Source of the DNA: Mytilus galloprovincialis | Taxonomy: Eukaryota > Mollusca > Bivalvia > Mytilida > Mytilidae | DNA: 64,000 bases | Direction: 5' to 3' | Assembly (NCBI RefSeq): GCF_965363235.1 | Contig: NC_134846.1 | Span: forward strand, 71,832,724-71,896,723 | Notes under the pieces: generated by a model | What the model saw: the letters and a program-made list of their open reading frames with translations, nothing else | The model's database searches: none | What the model was told of the DNA's origin: nothing | Shown here: one piece after another, positions 47,788 to 61,900 of the stretch | How the letters are laid out: each line of letters opens with the position of its first letter | Numbering within the stretch: position 1 is the first letter of the stretch | Made by a program: the position numbers and the translations under genes

Positions 47788-48345
47788 AAGAAGATGTGGT
47801 ATGATTGCCAATGTGACAACTCACCGTACGGCCTTGAACGGAGCCCGTACCGCATGGTAAAAAATGGAAAACAACACGTTTAATAGTTTCATGCGTCCGA
47901 AGCGCTTTTCTGGATTTACCTTCATCAGGAGCGCTCAAAGCCAAACATTTGAAATCCATAGATGTATAAATACCGAACCCGTTGAAGAGCTATATGACAA
48001 AAAATACCTAAAATAAATAGTCAAATTCATCTAAAGTCAACTTTGCCTGAGGGAGTTGAAACCTTAGTTTCTTAATAATTTCAAAATCTATAAACGGATA
48101 ATTTTAGAAAAGTTTGTTATATCATGTCAGTACCGAAGTACTGACTACTGAGCTGAAGATACCCTCGGGGTAAGCGACACAAGGTCCCGAAATGACAAAT
48201 GGAAAACAGTTCAAACGAGAAAACTAAAGGCATATACTTAAACTATATGAATACATTCAACAACAGACTTACAAATGACACAAACACGAAACATTCAAAG
48301 ATAAAACACAAATTCCCACTCATGCGAAACCTAATATAACATAAT
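47788..48345. repeat. Composite of high-copy repeat fragments
   Basis: 47788-47870 is the start of the GATGTGGTATGATTGCC family. 47880-48175 is another repeat with CGAAGCGCTTTTCTGG, CAGGAGCGCTCAAAGCCAAA and CCGAAGTACTGACTACTG blocks (reverse orientation to a family resembling the one at 19153). 48176-48345 resumes the first family (AAAACAGTTCAAACGAGAAA). The arrangement implies that the second repeat inserted into the first. The 70-aa minus frame here is repeat sequence. Confidence 0.7.
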
Positions 48346-48814
48346 CGATATAAAAAAAAACAATGTATTTGCGCCACCCCTATTTGTGGTATTTTTTTTA
48401 CTGCAAATAAAAATGAAAATGATAGAGGGACGTGACTGACTATTTGACTATAGAAGGGATTTCACTCTCTTTTTTTCCCTTGTCACTTTTAGAAGTTTGC
48501 CCGTTCCACTTTTCAGAGCGCTCCTTCATTACATATGTACATTTTCAATCATATGTGGAACGATCAATCACTGTGCACAGTTTGAATAATGTTGATGGCA
48601 ATTCGTGGAGATGGAGATGAAAACACTTGGAACCCTCTATAACACTCATAACAACAATGATTAAGTTCTATAGAAGGCAAACACAAAAATCTGCTAAAGA
48701 TTTGATATGCACCAACCTGTTCGATCCTCTGCGTTTCCTACGGACGGACTGAATGGAATTTTAATTAAGCATGTTTTCATATCTGTCGGCCAAGGTTACA
48801 ATAAATACAATGAA

Positions 48815-48925
48815 ATATAAAGATAAGAAGATTAATTGACAATAAGACAACTCCTTCACCAGAGACCGAATTGTCACCATACTGCCTTCAAAAATGAACA
48901 AAACCCATACCGCATAGGTTCTGAT
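48815..48925 (+). repeat. Fragment of GATGTGGTATGATTGCC family
   Basis: Blocks AATAAGACAACTCCTTCACC, CCATACTGCCTTCAAAAATG and AAAACCCATACCGCATA match the family in order. Confidence 0.7.
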
Positions 48926-49566
48926 TCGTTTCTGTCCCGATACTTTTTCTAAAGATGCACTTTGGTTCCAATTTAACATTGCTGTAAATTATTTCCTGTT
49001 TACTAATAGACAGTAGCAATAGTTATCTTAATTTACCAAAATGTCAAGAGGACATACATTTCCTGTTTAATCTACCATCTCTATGTAACCTAATCAGGGT
49101 CGACATATATAGGATTAATAAATCTCATAAAATATATGTAATCATTTCATTATGAGGGATTTCCATGTCAGGTCAATTTGTGATAGCCAGTCCATTGAAC
49201 TACTTATAAAAATTACTACAAAATGACCTATCTGCGCTTATTAACCTAGAAAGGACTATGGTAATATTATGTTATTTTGTCGTGTAATGATATTTAATGC
49301 TCTTTAATCACAGCAGTAGCTGGTTATAATCACCCCAAGGTTTCTTTAATTTTACGCTACATGGTCAAGATTTAACAATTTAGACGAAAAGTATTTAAAT
49401 TCACATTTTATACATACTTAATACTTATAAATACTACCTACATTTCAGTTCTTAGGTCAGATGACCAAGTTTATACGACATTATTTTATATAGGCCTTTC
49501 CTTCTTTTCTGTCTGAGTGGTATTTTATAACATTTTGTGGATCTTTTTTATTTGATAATACTTAAC

Positions 49567-50601
49567 ATGGGTTCTAATTATAATCTTACACTACAGTGGA
49601 ATCAAGATTATTACGACAAACTACTTCCGAGTGTTTTTCTTCAAGGTGTAATCTTTCTGTTTGGATTTATTGGAAACATAATTGTTCTCATGGTATATTT
49701 CTTTCGAATGAAAGCAAATCGAGACGACCGCTATTTCATTCCGATCTTGGCAGTTTTTGATCTAATATCTGGTACAGTTGCATCTGTGTTTTATGTATTG
49801 GAATCTATATATTTTGTGGATTTTCCATCGTCAGGACTATGTAAAGGTCTTCTTTTTGCAATGACAAGCACTTCCAGTTTATCGGCATTGCTTCTTATAG
49901 CCATTGCTGTTCAAAGATATTTGAAAATATGTAAGCCGCTAGGAGAACAAATGGACGAAGCAAAACGAAAAATATGTCTAACTGTTATCGTTATATTTTC
50001 TATTGTTAATTCGTGTCCTGTTTTACTCTTTTCTGGAAACAAATATATCGAAGGAGAATTCAATGGCTTGAACGTTACCGGATGGACGTGTTTTACTGGC
50101 TCTGGGCAATACCCAGACTATGAAGCAATTTATTATTACATTATATTCTTTTTAATGGTTGCAAACATACTTACTATTTCATTTCTCTATATCCCTATTG
50201 GACTTCAGCTATATCGACATATAAAACTAAAGGATTTACGACGACCAAGCATGGACATTGCTTCTACACAATTTGAATCTATATCGGAAACCAAACCAAG
50301 CGATGGAAGCACAGGCGAAATAACTCGCAAGAAAACTATGCACGCAAGCAAAATCAATTTCAACAGCATGTTTTTGACTATTATTATATTCTATCTCGTT
50401 TCTTACACACCAACTTGTGTTTTTCTAATCATAAGTAAATTAAACCACAAACTTTGGTACAATATTTCTACAACAGAGATGATAATCTACTTTATTTTAC
50501 AAAGATTTTATGTGATAAACCACGTGGTTAATCCGTTGATATACGGATATTATGACTTGAAATTTCGCAAAGAGGTTGTCAGTCTTTTTCGTTGCTCATG
50601 A
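49567..50601 (+). CDS. Orphan class A (rhodopsin-like) GPCR, intronless, 344 aa
   Basis: Seven hydrophobic segments are visible: TM1 about 22-46, TM2 57-80, TM3 92-114, TM4 136-156, TM5 189-216, TM6 266-290 and TM7 304-328. Family markers: N37 in GFIGN (TM1), D65 in LAVFD (TM2), the C92/C175 pair for the extracellular disulfide, Q116-R117-Y118 in place of DRY, P282 in TM6 and NPLIY 322-326 in TM7, followed by a short tail ending FRCS. N-glycosylation sequons lie at N6 (NLT) and N169 (NVT). I chose ATG 49567; the frame stays open 30 bases upstream but only to a GTG. It is a plasma-membrane receptor of unknown ligand; lineage-expanded neuropeptide-like receptors of lophotrochozoans look similar. 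The third cytoplasmic loop (about 217-262) is basic and Ser/Thr-rich. Confidence 0.9.
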   Translation: MGSNYNLTLQWNQDYYDKLLPSVFLQGVIFLFGFIGNIIVLMVYFFRMKANRDDRYFIPILAVFDLISGTVASVFYVLESIYFVDFPSSGLCKGLLFAMTSTSSLSALLLIAIAVQRYLKICKPLGEQMDEAKRKICLTVIVIFSIVNSCPVLLFSGNKYIEGEFNGLNVTGWTCFTGSGQYPDYEAIYYYIIFFLMVANILTISFLYIPIGLQLYRHIKLKDLRRPSMDIASTQFESISETKPSDGSTGEITRKKTMHASKINFNSMFLTIIIFYLVSYTPTCVFLIISKLNHKLWYNISTTEMIIYFILQRFYVINHVVNPLIYGYYDLKFRKEVVSLFRCS

Positions 50602-51329
50602 TTCTTTGTACATACAGTCTTTTTTTTTTTTTTTTTTGTATATTTGTGTATTCTCAGGCTATTGAAAACATTATTACAGTTAGTTTGTAACGAGAAATTA
50701 TTCATTTGTTCAATATGAAAATAGAAATTAGCGATGAAAAAAAAAAATACTTCTTACTAATCTTCCAGTAAAGAAGCAATGAATGGGAAAGAGAGCAAGT
50801 TTAATAAGATCAACTGGGACTTTACATTTTCCCAAAGAATGCTTTCTAATTTAAAGAAAACAAATTAACAATATGAAAGGAGAAATTATCGACAATTTTA
50901 CGTCACTTTTTGTGGCGTTGAAATATATTCTTGTGACGCACAGTTCATAATTCTGTGTGCTGTATTTGTATACTGTCGTAAATTAATCTTATGTGATAGT
51001 TGTTATACTGTAGTTAAAACGTTGAAATGTACTACCATTTTGTTTATTTGTGTATTTTTATGTTCTGAATTTCCTCCCATTTATTTGTACTGTATTCCTG
51101 TCATGCAATGTTGTCATTTTAATAGTGGTATTTTAACACTGCCATATAAGCGGGAGGTTTCACTAGCCATAAAACTATGTTTAACCACATTTTTTCTTAA
51201 AATTTCCTGTACCAAGTCAAGAATATGGCAGTTATTATAAAAAAAAAATCCGTTTCTATGTAGGTTGGCGTTTATTTTTGTAGCAGTTCAGTGTTTCTGT
51301 TGTTCCGTTGATTTCCTCTTATAGTTGAT

Positions 51330-51432
51330 TTGTTTCCCTAGCTCTGTTTTTGTTTGTGCCCCGGATTTGTTTCAGTTAATTCGATTTATGCCTATAGAAC
51401 AGCGGTATACTACTATTGCCTTGATTTAAAAT
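51330..51432 (-). repeat. Reverse copy of the AAAGGCAACAGTAGTATACC repeat
   Basis: The sequence GAACAGCGGTATACTACTAT followed by TGCCTTGATTTA is the inverse of the heads at 21137 and 21583, and GCCCCGGATTTGTTTCAGTT matches the inner block. Confidence 0.7.
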
Positions 51433-51436
51433 AAGA

Positions 51437-51620
51437 TAAAAAGATGTGGTAAGATCGCCAATTCGACAACTATCTAAATGACATAGGTGTTAGAAACACT
51501 GAATTGGTTAACATATGGCCTACAATAATAAACAAAACCCATACGGCATAACAAGCTAAATAAAGGGCGTCGGTACTATTTATAATGTAAAACAATTCAC
51601 ACGAGATCTAGAAAACCAAC
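51437..51620 (+). repeat. Diverged copy of the GATGTGGTATGATTGCC family
   Basis: AAGATGTGGTAAGATCGCCA, AAAACCCATACGGCATAACA and AAAACAATTCACACGAGA occur in family order. Confidence 0.7.
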
Positions 51621-52002
51621 GGAAATCACTGTTTCACGAGAGTCCTAAAATTAAGTAATCTTAACAAGTAAATACTAGCTTTAGAAATTAATCAGTTGCC
51701 CATCTGCATTATTGAAAGTTTAATAAAATTGAAGCTTGGGATCACATACTGTTTTTTGGTATATCTGCAGATGCTTATATGTCAACGTATATAATCAAGA
51801 AGATATCCATTGTGTTTAAAAGTGAAGGATAGACAAAGACAATAACAGGCGAACTGATGGGGTGCATGAACTGACCATGACAGCTAATGATCATGGTCAC
51901 ATGTCTACAAAATATAATTTGAATATCAAACAAGTTACCATAATTTTGTATTTTGTTGTAAGTATTTCAATGAACATCGGTGTTGGTGACAGTTGAAAAT
52001 AA

Positions 52003-52640
52003 AAAAAAGGAGATGTGGTTTAATTGCCTGTGAGATAGTCATCAGAGTTCAAACAGGTGTATATAAGCAATTACAGGTCACCGTACGGCCTTCAACAAAC
52101 CAGGGCCCCAAACCGTAAATAGATATAGGAAGATGTCGTGTGAGTGCCAATGAGACAACTCTCCATCCAAATAACAATTTAAAAAGTAAACCATTATAGG
52201 TTAAAGTACGGCCTTCAACACGGAGCCTTGGCTCACACCGAACAACAAGCTATAAAGGGCCCCAAAATTACTAGTGTAAAACCATTCAAACGGGAAAACC
52301 AACGGTCTAATGTATGCATTATACTAATTTATAACAAAACAATTTATAAAAAAATGACAGATGGAACCCATGAGAACTCCCGAACTGCAGGCTACTGACT
52401 TGGAACAGGACCATAAAAAAGTGGCGGAGTTGAAAAAAACAAGTTAAGAACAAAGTGTAAACATCTGTTGCAATTGGTGTTAACTCAAAAAATTCACTGA
52501 TTGTTACGAAGCAAAATATCCAGGGCAAAAAAAAAACCAAATAGACACGGAGCACTGATGAACATAAAGACGTCATGGACAGTAGGAGAAACGCATGGCT
52601 GTCTTATGTAGTGTTAAAACATGAGTAAACAGTATCGATA
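52003..52640 (+). repeat. Two adjacent copies of the GATGTGGTATGATTGCC family
   Basis: One copy runs 52003-52130 (GGAGATGTGGTTTAATTGCC to CCAAACCGTAAATAG) and a longer one 52130-52640 (GATGTCGTGTGAGTGCCAAT through GGCTACTGACTTGGAACAGG to AGACACGGAGCACTGATG). The 85-aa minus frame at 52319-52576 is repeat sequence. Confidence 0.75.
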
Positions 52641-55600
52641 TGATGTAGGATTATGAGTTCTCACCACTGCCTACTGCTATAGATAGCGATCTATGTTTGC
52701 CCGAATTAAATTTTTCAAAAACAAATTCAGTGTACGTACCGATAGAACAATATTTCTTTTAACAATTTTTCAATAAGTGTTAAATTGATAACCTTCAATA
52801 ATAAGTTTATTCAAATGATCAATGAGGTAACATAGTTCGTCTCTAAGTTTACGGGCTTTATAAACTGCAACATCACCGTAAAAGATTAGGATGTGCTAAC
52901 TCATTTTTAAAAGTTTTCAACAGGTACTGCCAAATTTCCTGATTACATTTTTGTATCTTTGAAACAATTCGGTAAGTTTTTGATCAGTAATTTATGGTAA
53001 CGAAATCATGGCCATGAATTTTCCATTGATCCATAAACTGCAGTCATTGAAACCTAAAACTCGACTGCAGACATAGACATAACGAACAAATTGTGGAATA
53101 TAACACCCTGTAAGAAGGGCACAAGGAACATTACCGTCTTAAAAAGAAAAAAATCACAATCTGTAACGAAAAACCGTCCCTTTGATGGGCTGTTCTTGTT
53201 GGTATCAAAACAATATACAAGCAAAGACATCAAGTTTTGATTATGCGTCGCTGATCAGTGGGCCCAAGACCACAATTAATGACCCCGCTTTTCGTTGTCC
53301 ACGAATATAGTTCCTTTTAATTAGAGTGTATTTTTCCTTAATTTTTTTTCTTTCCTTTCCCCACTCATTCCTTAAATCTTTTTGGGTGGAAATGAAAGAA
53401 GAGAGGTCAAATAAATTTTTGGAGGTTGTATTTTAACTGATTTTGATATGGAATGAGTGATTAGGTCAAGTGCAAAAAGGTGATATTTACAGTTTTCGGA
53501 ACATCTCTTGACTTGTCAATAGGGGTATGGATGTGTATTGGCTAAATTTGTAAAAGTGATTGCTTCAATCTTTCTGAATTTTGGATATATATTTGGACTA
53601 GGACAATACATTACACACACAAAAAATTGGACAAAAGTGCATGGTGCAATTTTTTTAATGATGCAAAAGGTTATAAAGAACTGATAGAGGAATTAATTGT
53701 GGTCTGTGGCCAGTGGCTGTACAATATATACTAGTATACAAAAGAAACGATACAAGGCAATGCATTTTTCATATATATTTTATTGAAATTGGGCACACTG
53801 TACCAAGGTAAATAATATCCCAATTGGTCTAATTTTTACCGAGTGCTATTTTCTTGTCAAACAAATTCATTTACATTTAAGGCAAAAACGTGATTTTTTA
53901 AAATTTTTGTTAATTATTTCTAAAATCATATTTTTTTACAAAAAATAAAAATAAATCGAGATTAGAACTTACAATTTAAAACTTAAACATGGACTGCTTA
54001 AAACTTTGAATGCCTTTGCAGATATTTGAATACTTAATTCAAAGATGGAATATGAGGTGTTCTTGGCAATTTATTTGACAATACTTGTCTTCCCAACAGT
54101 CAGTCGGAAACCAGGTTGAAATAGAACAAAAGAATCGAAGCTCTCTATTAGAGAAGGCGATAAATGTTTACTGTATTGTTTACTATAGTGACAAATTTTT
54201 AAAAAGTTAATAGAAACAAACAAAACTGCAATTTTCTTCTCAATTACGAGGTGTTTTATTTCAAAAACACCATTTGCATAAGTTTTCAATTTATCTAGTA
54301 CATAGTTAAGCAGAACAATTAGATATCAAGTCGACGACATGGGTATCTTTCAAGTTGGATGACAAAAATGCATAACCTCCGATTTTTTTGAAAAAATTAC
54401 CACGGACGGAAAAGATATCAATCTATTAGTTCAGTAATTTTCGTGTCTGCCCTTCCATTATGTGACTGAAGAAAAAATTCCAAAAAATAGGTAACAATTG
54501 TATCGAAAAGAGAAAATCGAGTGTACCTTTTTATGTTAGGGCGTGTTTGAGTTGAGTATTTTGTCTTGATATCGTTCAAAGTAAGAATATTTCATACATC
54601 GTCTCGCTTCAGATTCTATCATTTTTATATATTAAAGCTACATGTTGACTTTATAACACAAAAAAATAACAGTACTAAAAGATGAAATATATGGGTCAAG
54701 TGAAATACCTATCTAATGAGTCACAAAAACAGGGAAGGTGTGTTCGAATAGCTATTTTTTTACTGAAAGTACTTGACGACAGTCTTACAAGTTGGATGAT
54801 GAAAATGCATATCTTCGAAAAATTCTAATTTTTTGTGTGTGATAACTAGGGTTTATAGTCTTCAACCACTAAAAAAATCTAGTCTGCCCTTCCACGAAAT
54901 ATTTAATTAGATTTTTTTTAAATGTTTATGATTTTTCGAAAATTCCACCTAACAACCGATCAGACAATAGTTTTAAGTTGAATCAATGCAGACAATATCA
55001 TTAACTGAAGCTCATTAGCTAGTTGATACATTTGTCTTTTAAAATATAACTGACATATAAGGATCGTATTGGTGCAATGTGGATAAATTTATCGGTTTCC
55101 AAGAGCAAAATTGGTAGCGCGTCATCGCTACAATGGCTTCCATTTTTACGATTGTGAAAATGAACTGGCGTAATGGGGAGATAATTTTGACGAAGTAGGA
55201 TCCTGACTGCTACACGATAGGTCTAACACAGACTTCACTGACTAACTGGTCTTGCAGACCTCACTCACAGTCTACACGAAAGGTGTAATGCATTTCACTG
55301 CATCTAGACACAATGTCGCTATTGTGTCTAGCATTATAATGCATCTAGACAAAGGTTAAAATGACAGATGGAGCTATGTCACTTTTATGTGAATTTTTAC
55401 TTGCTTTTCATATACATGTTTCATGTTTTTATCTTTACAAAATTGTTGATATTTGTCGAATTGTAATTTGCTAATAAACTATGAAAACTTGCTAGTGTTA
55501 AGTTTTGCAAAGCCAAATATGAAGGATCAGAGACTCAGGATTCCGATATCTACTCTTTATACGGTCTGGGGTAAATATGTAAAAGATGACACGGAAAATA

Positions 55601-55979
55601 CACAACGTAAAAACCCCTCCGGTTACATTACATTGGGAACGTTTTAATTGTACTGCCTTTCTAGCTTTCAACAAGTGGGATTTATCAAAAGTCAGGCATA
55701 TTTATATAGTGTAAAGGTATTTTTGTTCAGAAATAATTAGGTGCCTGTCGGGATGTACCTGTGCGTTGTGAAATAGTCGATCTTTGGTTTTTAGTTATAG
55801 TATTTAGAGAAAAACATATTGCTAACCTTGTACTTTCGGTTTTTACTTTCACTTTAACAGTGAAGATTGCACAACATTGCATCTAAGGTATCGTCTAGAA
55901 AAATCGAACTAATGTGTCAGATAAAAGAGCTTTAGTTTGATTTCTTCATTATCTTGTGTTAGTTTGAAACAGGTTAAAC
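52641..55979. other. Long non-coding interval upstream of the 273-aa gene
   Basis: No gene recognised. Two diverged similar blocks about 445 bp apart (54326-54480 and 54774-54905) share AAGTTGGATGAC/TGAAAATGCATA and TCTGCCCTTCCA, suggesting an old tandem duplication. Near 55220-55350 there are repeated TCTAGACACAATG/TGCATCTAGACA motifs. The last few hundred bases before 55980 should hold the promoter and 5' UTR of the next gene, but I see no distinctive element. Confidence 0.4.
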
Positions 55980-58900
55980 ATGGTGGATAAAGCAGCAGTG
56001 ATCGAATACGTAAAACTGGTAAGTAATCTACCGCCTCGTCAAGTTTAAAAAAAAATAAAAATAACAACAACACTTTAAAACAACTTGTTTTTTTTACTAT
56101 TTAGTTGATCCGCGATTTGGTATTAAATCAGGTGTCAGTTCCAAATGATGTCAGTTTCTAATGCTTTACAACTGCCAATATCTGCACCATGATTTCGGAT
56201 TGATTTTATAAATATTCCAGACTGAGTTTGGACTTTTTTTTTACTAACAATTATATCTGTCCTTATCTGTAAAACAATTCTGGTTTTTATCCAATGGGAG
56301 AGAGATACACCTTGAAATTGATAGTGTTGGACAGCTGACTTGAAGCCCTAACAAACTGTATCAGTGTATACAATACTGTCTTCCAGTTGGTTCCAATGAA
56401 TGGAATGCACTTTACAAAGAAAGAGTTCTTATTTAGATCTGAATTATATGGTATATAGTGTCTAGTGTCAACCAAGTTTGAATTTTAGTGGTGTCTTTTT
56501 TACTGAGTTACATGTATGCCCCATTGCTGAATTTTTCATTTTTCTGTTCCCAAACTTTAGTTTGCATCAACCAAATGATATAACACTGATAGACAGTGCT
56601 TGTTACCACAATATACAGATCAAGTTTGAATTTTGGTAGTGTCATTTACAGGTCTTGAGTTATGTCCCTTCATAACATTATATGCAAGTGGGGTATCATC
56701 TGTGTCCATAATGTCCCTTCACAACATTATATGCAAGCAGGTGCATCATCTGTGTCCATGATATCACATGGACATATTCCCCATTTATTTTCAATTAATT
56801 CTAGCCTGTATAAATATTTTTGTAATTTTGTAGGTTATAGAAGATGAAGTAAAAAGAGTAACAGGTGACCAGTTTTTATGTGAAAGTGATTTACACACTA
56901 TACTGGTGGATGATAAAAGTAGCTCAAATCCAAGGGAGACAATTGTTGGTTACCCTACTTACCCATTGTACAGAGAGATAGGAAACATGCTTTATCAGTG
57001 GCTGGAAAACAAGTATGAACATTACATGTATATAGAATTTTTTAGTTCATATTAATTGCTTGTGATAAAATATTACTTCTGTTTCAAGTTTGTACAATTA
57101 TATCTCTCATATTTAACAGACAAATGATGCAGTTGCAATATTATATACATTGTACATTGAACTTTGAAATACAAATAGAATTTCAGATACTTTTTTTTAT
57201 GGTTTTATTAGACTGTAATGTTTTCTAACTTTGCATGTTTGCATTATACTTCATCAGCACTTCAAGGTGTGCTCTGAGATTTATGATTGCAGTAGTTTTT
57301 ATTGATAATTAAATTAAATAAATAATTTGAGAAAAGTAAATCAACAATCTGATATTTAGATACAAATTCTATGTCCTTGCTTTGTACTATTCATTTCACC
57401 TAAATTATTATGCAAACAAATGCAATATAATTATATGTGGTCGCCTTTAAACTTTTGAAGGTGTGCATTATCACAATAAAAACCAATGATCATGGTAAAC
57501 AATATTAATTTTAAAATACAATTAATATTCAATAATTTTCATCTGAATGTGGTAATTACAGAGAATGTCCAGTTGTGAATCTGCCCAAGTATGATTTGTT
57601 GGATGAGAAAGTGTATGTTGAATCAAGGTAAGATTTTGCTGTATTCACATCAAGAAATATTAATTGGTATGAAGAGGTTAAGTGTGTGCTGAAATACTAA
57701 AATTATGAATAAAATTTTATAATGAACAAAATCATGATTTAACATTTGAACAAAGCAAACAAATTTATGTGCATCAAATGCTATGAATTTAGATTTACAG
57801 TCTTCCATTTTGGAAAAATGTGAAATAAAAACTGGGCTTTACCACCTGAATCAAATGTCAACTGACTGATTAATGTCAGCACAAGCTGATATGTTTTGCA
57901 TTTGAACTTGATGATGTTCTTACTGTCAAACATAAGATTGGCTTATCTGAATATCAGCTACAACTGTTTTCTAAGAGAAAATTGAAATCATAAAAACATG
58001 TATAGAAAAGACCAAATTTCAAGAAAAAATCAATTTATTTTCTAATTACTGGGTAAATCCATAACCAAAATCATGATCACCGCAAATTGATGTACCTTTA
58101 ATATATATGTACTATAGCACTTGTGTAAAAACCAAACTTTAGTATTTTAGTTTAGAGATCAATGGTTATTGAGAGTTAAGATAAGGGGTTATAATGAATA
58201 TTTTCCAAATCTGTTTATTATCAAAATTTGAATGATTTTTGCAGGACAGCAACATTTGCCACCATTACACCAATGTTGGATGGTATGACGTCACTGTGGG
58301 ACCACTGGGGTGAGGAGGAAAGGAAATACAGAATCAGATCTATCTTAACAGTAAGTCTTTAAAAGTTAACAAACAATAAAAAGAATGATTATTTTACTCT
58401 ATACTAAAAATATACTTGAAATATTGAAATACTAAATGTTTTCAAAATTAATCATTATTCAACAGATTAGAAAACATGTGAACTTAATTTTAGGATACCA
58501 GTATATATTACTATACAGTTGTTTTTATTTAATTTATTGAATAGCTGTTAGGAAAGAGAGGAATATTAGATTTATTGGGCATTAGAAAGACAGTGGGAAC
58601 AAAGGAGATCTTGCCGTGTTCCAGGAAAGTGTTGGAGGATTGTTTTACAGCAAAACATTCGTAAGTTTTAAAAAGTGCTTACTTGAGTACTTATTCAAAA
58701 ATTTGTAATTTGTCAATAGTTTAGATTGATTATATACACAGTAAATGTGTACTTGCCAGTTTGACAGAAACCCACCAAAAGATCTCCTGTCAAATTGGAC
58801 ACAAGGAAGTAAATTTTTTTGTTTTGTTGTTTTACATATATGACAGCACTTATCTTCTGCTTTTTAATTTCTTTTTGTCAAAGTCCCAGATTATTAAAGA

Positions 58901-61900
58901 AGACATCAAGTTTAGAGAATAAATATGTGCATCAAAGTAATATGACATTTACACCAAGTTAATGAAATTTAACTTTTCATATTATTTTTTTACAGGCCAG
59001 ATTCCAGTTCCAAGCTGTCTGTTGGTGCCAGAGCATTAGCCAAGCACTCTCATAGAGACATGAGTACATCTTGGTGGGGTGTGTGCACTGGAAGTATGTA
59101 AAAATAAGTCCAAATTAAAAATATATTTATTTCTCAATACCTTATCAAACTTCTTCATGTTTTTGGAAAGGTTACCACACCTGTAAAGTTGGTACACCAT
59201 TCTAAATTCCTAGAGACTTCATAATGTTTGACAAACATCAGTGTGATAACAAACAATTTAAAATAATTTCAGTTCCAAATAATAAACCATAGTTCCTATT
59301 AATTTAAAATGATTTGTCCAATATAAAAAGATAACCACAACAAATATTATCAACATTACTGGTTTTGCACTCTTAAACCAGATATGTTTAAATCAAAGAA
59401 GCTGATGATGTTAGCCTTTATTATTAGTAAATTCTTCCCTTATTATGTCTTTTTACTTTTCTGTGGAAAGACCTATTGGTTTTCTTCTTCTGATTATTAT
59501 TTTTTTCTTCTTCCGCCACTTTTTTCTGACAGTGCTTTTTTGTTTCACAAAATGTGGCTTAGACTTTTTCCATAGGTATAAAACCACTAATTCATAGCCC
59601 CATTGCTTTCTATGTTAAATTCTGCAATTTCAAGCATTAGTGGCTACTTTATCTTAAGTTCAAATAAAGTGGCAGTTATTTCATGTCAAAACTGTACCTT
59701 ATCCTGACTTGTGGTGAAAAAATCAACATACATGTAATTGCATATAAGAGTGTACTGGTTCCCGGCAGTTTGACAGTACAAAAACAGGAACTTCAAATCT
59801 GAACAACAGGCCAAATGTATCCTCCTATCATATTCTCATTAACTTGTTTATTATTCAAATGAATTGTTTAACAAGGGTTCTACAGTGATCCCAAGTCCCC
59901 AAGCTTTCTTTTGATACAAAAAAATACCTAAATATATGTAATATTGACAAAGATACAGCTTTGCCTAGGAACTATTTTGTTTAAAATATGTACTACTTTC
60001 TTGTTTGTTCTTTCCGGCGGGGCTTGAATTAGTGGTTCTATACCTATAATGATATCGAACAGTTATTACAATTTTGAAACTGACCCTGTTAAGCCGAACA
60101 CTTTTTATTGTGAGAGTTATCTCCCCAAACACTGTTTTTCTTGTGTACAAAACTCGTTCACAACCGTTAAAGATTTCGACAAAATTATTTCACCAATTTA
60201 CTTGTTATATCCTCAGGATCTTAAAAATAATTTTGACTGAAGCGGTACGGAAACTCCATATGAGAGTTATTTCCCCTTATTTAGAATAAGTAAAATGTAA
60301 TTGTAATTGGTAAACCATAAGTGATAGAGACCTAGAGTCGTTTGATTTGAGGTATTGACAACATGTTTTTACTTAACTGTGAGTTGGGACATGTCATAAC
60401 ACATACATGTGGGTTTAAAGGGTACGCTTACATTAAATTAGAGTTTTCTCCCCGCTTTTATTTAAAAATATGCAGATAGTGATATAACTCATGAACCAAA
60501 TATAATATAAGTGTAGTCTTTTGTTTTGAGGTCCTTTGTTGATGACCTTGAAATTGAGCTCAAGGTCATAGGTTAAATTGATATTCTAGATTTTGACCTT
60601 TGCTTTTACCTCAAATATATACATGATAAAGCCATGGGACTTTTTGCATTAGGTTTCAAGCCAATTGGAAGTGATCTTGTGTAAACCGGAAGTAGCTTTT
60701 TTGGTACTTAATTAATATAAAAAATTATAGAACCAGATATTTTTGGCAATGGTGTGTCAATTAAACTTTTTAATACTACCAGAAATAATATTTTTTTAAA
60801 CCCGAAGTAACAAATTATCACCCTTATTTTAAAAATATTGTAAAGTGACCATATATTTTTGGAATCAGCTATCATTTGACGCTGTTAGTGACATTTTAAA
60901 GTGAACTTTTACTATTTTCATCTCAAAGTACTTGTTTATTTTTGTGGAAAGACCTTCAATTGTTCTCTGAACAATTGGTTTTTAATTAGTCTTTTTTTTA
61001 TTTGCATTATATTTAAATTACTAATACTATCTTAATATTGATATTTTTCAGCTGAGGAGGCAAAAAATGAGCATGCCTTGAAGATAATGAACAAGATTTT
61101 AGATAATGCCACTTGGTTAAACACTCACTGGTTACCGGTAAGTTATTGTTAAGATTTGACTATAAACCAGTCAGAAAAAAAAAGAAATTTTAAAAGGATG
61201 TAGAATTACAAAATAAATCCTGGGAAAATTAATATGAATAATACAGTTTTACGGTTTTTAATAAATGTAAAGAAATGAAACCTGAAATAACAAAAAAAAA
61301 TATAAAATATATTTTGTCATTTTATTCCTAATTTAGTTTAAATATTAACCTCTCACTTTAATACTTACAGTTAATTTTCCCAAATAAATTGTTCTGAAAA
61401 ATGATACATTTGATTCCAAAAACAAAGGAAAATAAAAGCTACTAAAGATTTTTTTTGCATAATATGAATTATTGCCAACAAAAATAAAGCAAACACTGAT
61501 CTGTAAAAATTTGGTAAAACATTGGACATTTTTTGAATAAAAATATGTTTATCTATTGTTGTTTTTTTTTCAGCAAGATATCATCATCTTAGAAGCCAGA
61601 CATAAGGAAGGTGAGCTTTAAACACTGATAAAATAACCATTATTTAACATTCGATACATGTACATTTATGCTTTTAAAAAATGTTGACTTGAGAAGAGCA
61701 AAGTGTACATTCCTTAAAAAAATCTCATGCATCTTTTACCCCTCCCCATAACAAAACAAACAAAACAAAAGCAAAAATATATAAAAAAAAAAATGTTTGG
61801 AATGAATATATGTTAATAACATAAGAAATATTAAAAATTTATATCAATAAAATTTTAGTTTAATACAATTATTTCAAACTAAATAAAGGATATTAGAGAT

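Noticed and set aside
53980-54300. 72-codon minus frame with a hydrophobic segment
   Set aside because: No start context, splice sites or recognisable similarity; length is within chance expectation for this composition.
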